DNA from: Campylobacter sp.
GTDB taxonomy: Bacteria; Campylobacterota; Campylobacteria; Campylobacterales; Campylobacteraceae
Reading direction: 5' to 3'
Assembly (NCBI RefSeq): GCF_020024835.1
Contig: NZ_JAHHTD010000015.1
Coordinates: 1-29,523, forward strand
Length of the DNA: 29,523 nucleotides
Shown: in pieces, positions 21,744 through 28,766 of the stretch
How the letters are laid out: every line of letters starts with the position of its first letter
Position numbering within the stretch: position 1 is the first letter of the stretch
Made by a program: the position numbers and the translations under genes
Notes under the pieces: model-generated
The model's input: only the letters and a program-made list of their open reading frames with translations
What the model was told of the DNA's origin: nothing
The model's database searches: none

Positions 21744-22933
21744 TGGCAGCTAATTATGGAGTTAATTTTACTATAGAAAATGGTGCAGCTAGTCCTATAA
21801 CCATACAAAGTGATACACCTATAGGTATTGCTGGAGTGATTGAAGGTGCAAGTAAAGATATGATTTATACTAAGGCTGGATATGAAAGTGCTGAAGCTAT
21901 GCCAATTTTTGCTTTTTCTAATGTAAATAAAGCAAAAGAGTTTATAAGTGATTTAATTAAAGAACATAATTTACAAGATTTTAGGCTATTAGATACTTTA
22001 GAATGCATTAATTTACAAAATGTTTCTAATGTTATTATTATCAGTTTTTTTGAAAAAGATGCAGAGGATGAAAATACTTTAGCAAATGCAAGTAATGCAA
22101 TAGAGATGTTTAAAAAAGCAAAACATCGAACAGGCTTTGCCCCTGATTTAATCATCGCTCCTTATTATTCTCATGAAGCAGGAATAAAAGCTAAACTTCA
22201 AAGCGTAGCACAAGCTATGAATATCACAGCTATTATAGATCTTTATGCTACAAATGTTGGAGAAGCTATTAATGCTATGGAAAGTTTTAACTCAAAAAGA
22301 TTAGTAGCCACTTGGCCTTGGGTGCAAATTTTAAATACTCAAGGAAAATATACTTATGTTCCTCAAAGTCCAATCATAGCAGCAATGATAGCACATACTG
22401 ATGGAGATAAAGAATATGGCTTTAGTGATTCTTATTCAAATAGAGCTATGAATGGAATAACTGGAAGTGAGTATTTTATAGAGTTTATTAATGGTTTAGA
22501 TTGTGATGCTGATAGATTAAGAAAAAATCATATTTCAACCTGCATCCTTTATGAGGGTTTTAGAACTTGGGGCGGGGAAAGTAGTGATGAAGATACCATA
22601 TGGCAAGATTTAGCAAGAGTAAGAACTTTTGATCGTATAGCCATAGCAGCCCAAAAGGCTTCTTTTAAAGCAATTGATAAAAAAGCTAGTGAGCTTTATT
22701 TTGTAAAGATTAGTGTTGAAGAAATGCTAAGAAATTTAAAAGGTGCTAAGGTTTTAATTGGTTATGATGTAGAGTGGGATGAGGAGCAAAACACTCCAAG
22801 CAATGTTAGTGCTGGTAAATTTTACTTAAAAGTAAGAATGATGAACAACCCGATTGTAAAACAATTAACCATTAACTTCAAATACTCAGATGAATGGAGT
22901 GATGATCTGATTAAAACTATGCAAGGAGAATAA
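21743..22933 (+). CDS. Tail sheath protein, P2 gpFI-like
   Basis: 396 aa. AANYGVNFTIENGAASPITIQSDTPIGIAGVIEG is the family N-terminus. VATWPWVQILNTQGKYTYVPQSPIIAAMIAHTDGDKEYGFSDSYSNRAMNGITG is the conserved domain where subunits contact, and WDEEQNTPSNVSAGKFYLKVRMMNNPIVKQLTINFKYSDE is the C-terminal strand exchange region. It contracts around the tube. ATG overlaps the previous stop (TAATG), with AAAAGGAG upstream. Confidence 0.93.
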   Translation: MAANYGVNFTIENGAASPITIQSDTPIGIAGVIEGASKDMIYTKAGYESAEAMPIFAFSNVNKAKEFISDLIKEHNLQDFRLLDTLECINLQNVSNVIIISFFEKDAEDENTLANASNAIEMFKKAKHRTGFAPDLIIAPYYSHEAGIKAKLQSVAQAMNITAIIDLYATNVGEAINAMESFNSKRLVATWPWVQILNTQGKYTYVPQSPIIAAMIAHTDGDKEYGFSDSYSNRAMNGITGSEYFIEFINGLDCDADRLRKNHISTCILYEGFRTWGGESSDEDTIWQDLARVRTFDRIAIAAQKASFKAIDKKASELYFVKISVEEMLRNLKGAKVLIGYDVEWDEEQNTPSNVSAGKFYLKVRMMNNPIVKQLTINFKYSDEWSDDLIKTMQGE

Positions 22934-22935
22934 AA

Positions 22936-23445
22936 GTGAAAAGAAAAATTGGAGAAGTTATACAAGAATGCAATGTCTATATAGATGGTCAAGGTTATTT
23001 AGGAGTAGTTAGAAACCTAAAACTTCCTGATATTGAGCAAGAAATGATAGAAACAAAAGGTGCTTTAAGTGCAAATTATGGCAGTGGTGTGTTGAAACCA
23101 TTAGAAATCTCTTTTAAGCTTTCTGTAGTCGATCCTGTGCTTTATGCTGCATTCTTTCACACAACATATAGCACTATTAAAGCGCCCATTCTTTTTAGAG
23201 AAAGCGTACATCAAGGAGGCGATAATCATGGAATTAGTGCTGAAATTATGGGCGAATTTATCAGTTTAAATGAAAGTGATCATGAAAGCGGCAAGGAAGT
23301 GGAAGTTGAAATTAAAATAGCAGTTCATTTTTACATGCAAAAAAGAAATAACATTCCAATCATTATCTACGATCATAAAAACACTATTTTAATGATAAAT
23401 GGAGTAGATTTAATGAGTGATGTAAGAAGCAAATTAACCATTTAA
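22936..23445 (+). CDS. Tail tube protein, P2 gpFII-like
   Basis: 169 aa from GTG 22936, with AAGGAG 7 nt upstream. IGEVIQECNVYIDGQGYLGVVRNLKLPDIEQEMIETKGALSANYGSGVLKPLEISFKL is the P2 gpFII family start. It polymerises inside the sheath to form the tail tube. It lies 2 nt after the sheath gene, as in P2. Confidence 0.92.
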   Translation: MKRKIGEVIQECNVYIDGQGYLGVVRNLKLPDIEQEMIETKGALSANYGSGVLKPLEISFKLSVVDPVLYAAFFHTTYSTIKAPILFRESVHQGGDNHGISAEIMGEFISLNESDHESGKEVEVEIKIAVHFYMQKRNNIPIIIYDHKNTILMINGVDLMSDVRSKLTI

Positions 23446-23489
23446 TCTCTAATTAACCAATAAATAAACTAAAAAATAAGGAGTAAAAA

Positions 23490-23729
23490 ATGAAAGAGAA
23501 ACTAATTAAACTCGAAAATGGCGAAGAAGTAAAAATGAAAGCACCTAGTGTACGTATTTTAAAAAATGCTACAAATAAAAGTGATAAAGAAATGGATCAA
23601 ACTATTTATATGATAGCCACGCTTACAAATAAACAAGAAAGTGACATAGAAGACTTAAACCTTAAAGATTTTATGGCTTTACAAAATGTTCTTAAAGATT
23701 TTTTGCAAGAAGCAGGAGTTATAGCTTAG
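23490..23729 (+). CDS. E: Tail assembly chaperone E
   Basis: 79 aa, AAGGAG upstream. PSVRILKNATNKSDKEMDQTIYMIATLTNKQESDIEDLNLKDFMALQNVLKDFL is the E (Mu gp41/P2 gpE) tail chaperone pattern. This family is made both alone and as a -1 frameshift fusion, E-E', that helps tape-measure-tube assembly. A complete frameshift signal lies near its 3' end. Confidence 0.9.
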   Translation: MKEKLIKLENGEEVKMKAPSVRILKNATNKSDKEMDQTIYMIATLTNKQESDIEDLNLKDFMALQNVLKDFLQEAGVIA

Positions 23730-23854
23730 AAGCTATAGCTCTTATAAGTCATACTTTACATTGGAGTTTAAATGAAGTATTGGATTTGGATTTGGAAGAA
23801 TTTGAAAAAGCTTTAGAAATAGCAAAAGAGTTTTTAAAGACTAAGAATTTTTGA
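23490..23854 (+). CDS. E-E' frameshift fusion of the tail chaperone
   Basis: Ribosomes that slip -1 at T TTT TTG (23699-23705) pass from the E frame into an ORF ending at TGA 23852-23854. The fusion is about 121 aa; the E' part has LISHTLHWSLNEVLDLDLEEFEKALEIAKEFLK, the short helical tail typical of P2 E'. The E' frame has no start codon with a binding site, so it can be made only as a fusion. Not a single open frame: the join is inferred from the signal. Confidence 0.83.
23699..23741 (+). promoter_or_regulatory. Programmed -1 frameshift signal
   Basis: The slippery heptamer T TTT TTG is at 23699-23705 in zero frame. After a 10-nt spacer comes an 11-bp stem (23716-23726 with 23731-23741, one G-U) with a 4-nt loop that contains the E stop codon. 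Heptamer, spacing and stem are all in the range known for tail chaperone genes. Confidence 0.8.
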
Positions 23855-24146
23855 TTGTTTTATTTTTAAAAGAACAAAATTTTAAAAATATATGGAAAAT
23901 AAAGTCTAAAATTGTAATTAAACACCAAGTTGGTAAAACAAGCAAAAGAGCAATAGGTGGCATAATCATCATCAAAATAGCAGTTACGATAATGCTTATA
24001 AAATAAGAAAAAATAAAAATAGCTAATGTATCAAAAAAACCATCATTTGCACTTTGATAGCTTATAAAAAAAGCAGGTATAAGTGTTGTTAGCAATAAAG
24101 CAACATACGAAATCATATCATCATTAATAAATTTTAAAACTTTCAT
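23841..24146 (-). CDS. Small membrane protein on the opposite strand
   Basis: 101 aa from ATG 24146, with a TTG at 24167 possible; neither has a good binding site. Three or four membrane helices are likely at residues 12-30, 39-60 and 62-82. The tail is Lys/Asn-rich. It fills the gap between E' and the tape measure in the wrong direction, where nothing is open on the plus strand. An inverted extra gene like this is usually a lysogenic cargo gene, such as for superinfection exclusion, but no family is recognised. Confidence 0.55.
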   Translation of the reverse strand: MKVLKFINDDMISYVALLLTTLIPAFFISYQSANDGFFDTLAIFIFSYFISIIVTAILMMIMPPIALLLVLPTWCLITILDFIFHIFLKFCSFKNKTIKNS

Positions 24147-24187
24147 AGCAAAGATTTTAAAATACAATTGCTTAAAAAGGATTGAAT

Positions 24188-26365
24188 ATGGAAAATGCTG
24201 GAAGTATTGGAATTGGTGTTATTTTAGGGTTGGTAATTAAAAATGCAAGTGCTGTTGGCAAAGTGGTTAAAGACTTTAGTAATTTAGAAAAAATAGCAGC
24301 AAAAACTAAGCTTGGAATTAATGGATTGCAAAAAGAGTTAAACACTCTTAAGCTTAATACCAATTTAAGAGCAGAATTAAAAGCTCAAAGAAAAGGCTTA
24401 CAAGATGAGCTTTTAAGTTTAGGTAATGTTATTCGAGGTGGAATTATTGGTAAAGGTTTAGGAGAAGCTATTAGCTTTGAATCTGCTATGGCCGATGTGA
24501 GAAAAGTTGTAAATTTTGATGAAAATGATAATATCAAAAAAATGAGCGATGATATACTTAAAATGTCTCAAACTTTACCAGTTAGCGCTAAAGAACTAGC
24601 ATCCATTGCTGCCGCTGGGGGACAGATTGGACTTGGCTCAAAAGATGTAAGAGAATTTACAAACCTTGTAACTAAAATGAAAGTAGCATTTGATATGAGT
24701 GCTGAAGATGTAGGCGAAAGCGTAGCTAAGATAAAAAATATTTTGGGTATTTCACTTAAAGATATGCAAGATTTAGGTGATAGTATTAATCATCTATCTG
24801 ATAATAGCGCTTCTAAAGCTAAAGAAATTATTGAAGTTATGAAACGAACCGCAGCAGCTGGAAAGCAAATAGGTTTTACTAAAGAACAAATTGCAGCACT
24901 TAGTTCTTCTTTTATATCTTTAGGCAAAGGTCCTGAAGTAGCAGGAACGGCTATTAATAGCCTTTACAGAGTTTTGGCTACAGCTGATAACATGGGAGCA
25001 AAAGCCCAAAGTGCTTTTGCAAGACTTGGCATTGATGGAGCATATTTAAAACAAGCTAGTTTTGATGATCCTCAAAAAGGTTTGGATATATTTTTAGAAA
25101 AGATAGCAAAACTAGATCAAAAAGAACAAATGGGCGTGTTAGTCGATATTTTTGGTCGTGATTTTGCAGATGATATGGCAACACTTGTTGGAGGACTTGA
25201 TACTTACAAAAAAGCTTTAAAAAATGCAAGTGATGAAGCAAAAAAAGACTCTTTGCAGAGGGAATTTGATACAAGAGCAAAAACTACAGAAAATTCTATT
25301 ACACTCATGAAAAATGCTTTTAATGCTTTAGCTGTTAATTTAGGTTCGGTTTTTTTACCTGCTATATCAGGAGTAAGTTCTGGAATTTCTTATCTTGTTA
25401 ATGGTATTACTTATATCACAGGACTTGTCCCTGGTCTTAATGGGATTTTAGGAGGGCTTATAGCGACTTTTTTACTTGCAAAACCCGCAGTTCTAGCTTA
25501 TGCTATTGCTAAAAATTATATGAAAGACTCTATTATTTTATGTAAAAATGCTTTAATGGTGGCAAGAATTCATCTTTTAGCGTTTGCTAATTCTTGTAAT
25601 ATTTCAAAAATATCACTTATTGGCAAAGCTCTTTCATTAAAATTAGTAAGAATTAGACTAATGACTAGCGTGATTGCGGCAATTATTTATAAAAAAACCG
25701 TTATAGGATTAAATCTTGCACTAGTAAATCTTTCTAAAGCTTTTATGTATGTAGCAAGATATATTAAAATTTTAACCTTAGCAATGCTTACTAATCCACT
25801 TGGTATTGTATTAGCTGCAATTGGTATTATTGCAGGAGTTATTATAGCTAACTGGGACAAAGTTAAAATTTGGTTTGCTTCTTTTGTAGAATGGTTAAAG
25901 CCAATATTTAATCCAATAATAAATATTTTTAATTCTATTTGGCAAGGAATAAGTGATTTCTTTTATGGTATTTTTGGTGGCATGTTTGAATGGTTTGGAG
26001 ATAAGCTTTCTTGGATTAGTGATGCAATAGCCTCTGTAGGAAATTTCATCAATGATGTTTTAGGATTTTTTGGCTTAAGTGATGATGAGGTTAAAGTAAA
26101 TACCAACAAACAGAGCGAAGAAAAGATTATTAGTGCTTATACGGATGAATTACCACAAACAAAGAATATTAAACAAATGCCAATTAATTCAAGCCCAAGC
26201 TTTAATAATGGTAATATTAATGTAAGTGTTAATGGGACTTTTAACATAGCCACTAAAGATGGTAATTTTAATATGCAAGAATTTGCCACTGCTATACAAA
26301 AAAGCGTATTTGATGCTTTAAAAAAGCAAGAACAAAATAAAATCAATACTACTATTTATGGATAA
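24188..26365 (+). CDS. Tail tape measure protein
   Basis: 725 aa from ATG 24188, with AAAGGA 6 nt upstream. Residues 60-350 are the TP901-type tape domain (ISFESAMADVRKVVNFDEN, MSQTLPVSAKELASIAAAGGQIGLGSKDVREFTNLVTKMKVAFDMSAEDVGESVAKIKNILG, VAGTAINSLYRVL). Then come hydrophobic segments (about 395-445 and 530-555) and a W-rich part (about 560-620), ending with a beta domain. It sets tail length and is relatively short for a P2-type tail. Confidence 0.93.
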   Translation: MENAGSIGIGVILGLVIKNASAVGKVVKDFSNLEKIAAKTKLGINGLQKELNTLKLNTNLRAELKAQRKGLQDELLSLGNVIRGGIIGKGLGEAISFESAMADVRKVVNFDENDNIKKMSDDILKMSQTLPVSAKELASIAAAGGQIGLGSKDVREFTNLVTKMKVAFDMSAEDVGESVAKIKNILGISLKDMQDLGDSINHLSDNSASKAKEIIEVMKRTAAAGKQIGFTKEQIAALSSSFISLGKGPEVAGTAINSLYRVLATADNMGAKAQSAFARLGIDGAYLKQASFDDPQKGLDIFLEKIAKLDQKEQMGVLVDIFGRDFADDMATLVGGLDTYKKALKNASDEAKKDSLQREFDTRAKTTENSITLMKNAFNALAVNLGSVFLPAISGVSSGISYLVNGITYITGLVPGLNGILGGLIATFLLAKPAVLAYAIAKNYMKDSIILCKNALMVARIHLLAFANSCNISKISLIGKALSLKLVRIRLMTSVIAAIIYKKTVIGLNLALVNLSKAFMYVARYIKILTLAMLTNPLGIVLAAIGIIAGVIIANWDKVKIWFASFVEWLKPIFNPIINIFNSIWQGISDFFYGIFGGMFEWFGDKLSWISDAIASVGNFINDVLGFFGLSDDEVKVNTNKQSEEKIISAYTDELPQTKNIKQMPINSSPSFNNGNINVSVNGTFNIATKDGNFNMQEFATAIQKSVFDALKKQEQNKINTTIYG

Positions 26366-26368
26366 TTT

Positions 26369-26860
26369 ATGAGCGATTATATAGAGATTAAAGGACTTGA
26401 AAATTTTTTTAAAGCTTGTGAGAAATTAATAGATATGGATAAACACGGGCAAAGCATTTTAGCAGGTGCTGGTGAAAGTATGAGAAATGCTATTATAGAT
26501 TCTTTTAAAAACGAACGCAGTATTTTTGATGGAAAATGGCAAGGTTTAAAACCAGCTACAATAAAACAAAAGATAAAAGAAGGAAAAAATAATGGTATTT
26601 TAAAAAGAGAAAATGAATTAAGCAAAGAAACGAATTGGCAAAGCAAGGTAAGTAAAAATAGCGTAGAAGTCTTTAACAATATACAAACTAAAAATGGTTT
26701 TAAGTATGGACTTATTCATCAATATGGTAGCAAAAAGAAAAATATACCTGCAAGAGCTTTTTTGCCTATAGATAACAACAATGTTTTACACCAAAGTATA
26801 AGAAGTGTGATTTATAAAGATACTAAAGCTTTTATTCAAAATATTATTAAGAATAAATAA
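26369..26860 (+). CDS. Tail completion protein, Mu gpG / P2 gpS-like
   Basis: 163 aa. The pattern IIDSFKNERSIFDGKWQGLKPATIKQKIKEGKNNGILKRENELSKETNWQ, then YGLIHQYGSKKKNIPARAFLPI, is the virion morphogenesis/tail completion family (Mu gpG, P2 gpS). It joins tail to head. It lies at the end of the rightward late operon, apart from the other joining genes on the leftward strand. Confidence 0.88.
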   Translation: MSDYIEIKGLENFFKACEKLIDMDKHGQSILAGAGESMRNAIIDSFKNERSIFDGKWQGLKPATIKQKIKEGKNNGILKRENELSKETNWQSKVSKNSVEVFNNIQTKNGFKYGLIHQYGSKKKNIPARAFLPIDNNNVLHQSIRSVIYKDTKAFIQNIIKNK

Positions 26861-26893
26861 GAAAATGTGACTTTGTTTGTAAAAAGCCATAAA

Positions 26894-26915
26894 AAGGAAA
26901 GCTTTAGCCTTCCTT
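26894..26915 (+). terminator. Possible terminator of the rightward late operon
   Basis: AAGGAA, one mismatch, GC, a TTTA loop, GC, mismatch, TTCCTT, then a C/T-rich run (26894-26920). It begins 33 nt after the completion gene. It has no perfect U-tail, so the call is only moderate. Confidence 0.4.
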
Positions 26916-26958
26916 CTTCTAAAAACTAGCAAAAGCATTATAACCTTCTTTTTAGAAG
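26916..26958. repeat. 10-bp inverted repeat before dam
   Basis: CTTCTAAAAA (26916-26925) pairs perfectly with TTTTTAGAAG (26949-26958) around a 23-nt loop, and each arm is followed by CTAGC. A -10 candidate TATAAC lies in the loop at 26940-26945. It may be an operator over the dam promoter. Confidence 0.4.
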
Positions 26959-26994
26959 CTAGCTAATTAAATTTTATTTTAAAAGGAATTTGTT

Positions 26995-27807
26995 ATGAAC
27001 ACTATAAACAAATTTCTAAAAACTAGCCCATTAATTAAACCTACACAAACCAAACTAAAAGCTGCTTTTGCTTGGGTTGGTGGTAAAAACTATTTAGCTA
27101 AAGAAATCATTGCTTTAATGCCAGAACATAAAACTTATATAGAAGTTTTTGGTGGAGCTTTGAGTGTTTTTTATCAAAAAAGCCCTTCAAAAATAGAAGT
27201 CATTAATGATATAAATAACGAACTTATCAATTTACATCTTTGCATAAGAAACAAACCTCAAAGTTTAAATAATGTATTAAATTCTTTATTTGTAAGTAGA
27301 AAGATATTTGCAATGATAAAAAATAAAGAATTAAAACCAAAAAATGATATAGAAAGAGCTGCTTTTTATTTTTATCTTATAAGCACTTCTTTTGGATCAA
27401 GTATGGGACAATTTGCTATGAGCAAACAAAGAGCACCAAAAAGATTACTTAGAGATTTTAGCTTACACACACAAAGGCTTAAGCATACTAGCATTGAAAA
27501 TAAAAGCTTTGAATATATTTTAAAAGAATATGATTACAATGAGGCTTTATTTTATTTAGATCCGCCTTATGTGGGGACTGAAAATTATTATAAAAACACT
27601 AATGGTTTTGGAATAAAAGAACATAAACTATTAAATGAGTTGTTAAAAAATATCAAGGGTAAATTTATGCTTTCTTATAATGACTGTGAGCTTGTAAGAG
27701 AGCTTTATAAAGGCTTTAATATCAAAGAATTAAAGATAAGATATTCTTTAAATAATAATGTTTTAAAAAGAAAAGAAAGTAAGGAGGTTTTGATAATGAA
27801 TTTTTAA
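26995..27807 (+). CDS. dam: DNA adenine methylase (D12 class)
   Basis: 270 aa, with AAAAGGAA before the ATG. Motif I is FAWVGGKNYL (25-34), the AdoMet site; motif IV is DPPY (189-192), the N6-adenine catalytic site. EVFGGALSVFYQKS (49-63) and SYNDCELVRELY (245-256 region) fit the Dam alpha class. No restriction gene lies beside it. It would methylate phage and host adenines, for protection or gene control. A 16-18 bp hairpin directly follows. Known Campylobacter Mu-like prophages carry such a gene next to the repressor region. Confidence 0.92.
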   Translation: MNTINKFLKTSPLIKPTQTKLKAAFAWVGGKNYLAKEIIALMPEHKTYIEVFGGALSVFYQKSPSKIEVINDINNELINLHLCIRNKPQSLNNVLNSLFVSRKIFAMIKNKELKPKNDIERAAFYFYLISTSFGSSMGQFAMSKQRAPKRLLRDFSLHTQRLKHTSIENKSFEYILKEYDYNEALFYLDPPYVGTENYYKNTNGFGIKEHKLLNELLKNIKGKFMLSYNDCELVRELYKGFNIKELKIRYSLNNNVLKRKESKEVLIMNF

Positions 27808-27843
27808 TTATTTTAGAGAATATTTATATTCTCTAAAATAATT
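27806..27843. terminator. Bidirectional terminator, 18-bp hairpin
   Basis: 27806-27823 pairs perfectly with 27826-27843 (AATTATTTTAGAG inwards). It lies exactly between convergent dam and the ankyrin gene and has A and T runs at both feet, so it can end transcription from either side. Confidence 0.85.
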
Positions 27844-27845
27844 TA

Positions 27846-28130
27846 TTATTTAAGCAAAATGGTTAAAAATTCTAAAGCTTCTTTATTAGATTTTACCTCA
27901 TACTCTAAATAATCTTTCTCTAAAATAGCTCCGTATTTAATTAAAAGTAAAATAGCTCCAAAATTATTATGATTAATTGCATAAATGATTGGTAGTGTTC
28001 CCATAGCTTCTTTTGTAGCACTCACACCATTTTGAAGATACTCTAATACAGCATCATTATCACCATTGCAAATTGCTCTTATAAAATTTCTTGTATAACC
28101 TTGTTTTATATTGTTTTGTATTCTTGACAT
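27846..28130 (-). CDS. Ankyrin-repeat protein
   Basis: 94 aa, ATG after AAAAGGA. The two or three ankyrin units are at about residues 14-45 (FIRAICNGDNDAVLEYLQNGVSATKEAMGTLPIIYAINHNN) and 46-75 (FGAILLLIKYGAIL), with the G-x-x-P-L-like and hydrophobic helix patterns, then a helical end. Ankyrin proteins bind other proteins. It is the last gene of the immunity operon and is preceded by leader copy B. A partner, host or phage, is unknown. Confidence 0.82.
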   Translation of the reverse strand: MSRIQNNIKQGYTRNFIRAICNGDNDAVLEYLQNGVSATKEAMGTLPIIYAINHNNFGAILLLIKYGAILEKDYLEYEVKSNKEALEFLTILLK

Positions 28131-28190
28131 TTTATATCCTTTTGTTTTGTTAAGACTACAATAGCTTGATAATGCTGAATGTGTGCTGTT
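28131..28190 (-). repeat. Leader element, copy B (minus strand)
   Basis: Reads AACAGCACACATTCAGC from 28190, then CAAGCTATTGT, GTCTTAA and AAAAGGA, ending at the ankyrin ATG. It is closest to copy A at its first 17 bases (one change). The hairpin keeps most pairs (ACA/TGT, AGC/GCT) but has a T-T mismatch. Confidence 0.7.
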
Positions 28191-28195
28191 GTAAG

Positions 28196-28396
28196 CTATA
28201 TTGTTTTAACCCAACTTGATACTACATTTAATAAATGATTATAGTCTTTACTTGTAGCTTCTTTAAAAAACTCATCTCTAATATTTTTGTGTATTTTAGC
28301 TTTTTTCAAAGCACTATTAACTCTAGCTAAAATTGAAAAAGCATTACCATCTTCTCCAACTAATCTAACTTTTATATTTGGATATTTTATACTCAT
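28196..28396 (-). CDS. Small conserved phage protein of unknown function
   Basis: 66 aa from ATG 28396, chosen for AAGGGG 6 nt upstream. The product (IKYPNIKVRLVGEDGNAFSILARVNSALKKAKI, DYNHLLNVVSSWV) belongs to a small family common in phages and plasmids with the VRL-x-GEDGNAF-I-L core; no function is known. The previous gene's stop overlaps its binding site, so the two are linked in the immunity operon. Confidence 0.72.
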   Translation of the reverse strand: MSIKYPNIKVRLVGEDGNAFSILARVNSALKKAKIHKNIRDEFFKEATSKDYNHLLNVVSSWVKTI

Positions 28397-28406
28397 TTTT
28401 AACCCC

Positions 28407-28589
28407 TTAAAATTCACAAAAAGTGCTTTTTAATTCATATCTTTGTTTTTTATCATTGTATTGAATTACAAATTTTCTACCAATTATGTATCTTTCAAAT
28501 AAAGGCACTTGTATAATGGTTTTATCTTCATTAATTTCAAGTATTTTTGCAATAAAATAAGAGTTTATACTCATATTATAAATACTCAT
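28407..28589 (-). CDS. Unknown small immunity-operon protein
   Basis: 60 aa from ATG 28589 (Met6 at 28574 is possible); neither start has a strong binding site. It has alternating hydrophobic residues typical of a small beta-barrel (YFIAKILEINEDKTIIQVPLFERYIIGRKFVIQY). Function unknown. It is transcribed after the repressor and the frameshifted mini-gene. Confidence 0.6.
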   Translation of the reverse strand: MSIYNMSINSYFIAKILEINEDKTIIQVPLFERYIIGRKFVIQYNDKKQRYELKSTFCEF

Positions 28590-28594
28590 AAGCT

Positions 28595-28707
28595 CTACGA
28601 ATTATCTCTTACTAGATAATCTTTTTTTGATAGTCTTTTATGTAAAATCTTAAATTCATCTTCTAAATCTTGCATAATTTTTTCTTTTAATTTTTTATCT
28701 CTTTCAT
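28595..28707 (-). pseudogene. Frameshifted mini-gene (A6 homopolymer)
   Basis: ATG 28707 has AAGGAG upstream but stops after six codons at 28687. A -1 shift or one extra A in the A6 run (28696-28691 on plus) reads on to TAG 28595-28597, giving a 37-residue helical protein (MKEIKKLKEKIMQDLEDEFK, then ILHKRLSKKDYLVRDNS). In zero frame the run is A AAA AAT, a possible slippery heptamer. It could be a pseudogene or a slippage-expressed gene. An ATG at 28675 also starts an intact 26-codon frame. Confidence 0.6.
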
Positions 28708-28766
28708 TTTTTCTCCTTTTGTTGATTAAACACACAATAGCTTGGCTTAGCTTATTGTGTGCTGTT
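28708..28766 (-). repeat. Leader element, copy C (minus strand)
   Basis: Reads AACAGCACACAATAAGCT from 28766, then AAGCCA loop, AGCTATTGTGTG and AAAAGGAG, ending at the ATG of the mini-gene. It overlaps the last two bases of the repressor stop codon. The stem has ACACAAT/ATTGTGT plus AGCT/AGCT around one bulged A. Confidence 0.7.

Noticed and set aside
21865..22155. Minus-strand open frame inside the sheath gene
   Set aside because: Wholly within a strongly conserved gene, no binding site or family match.
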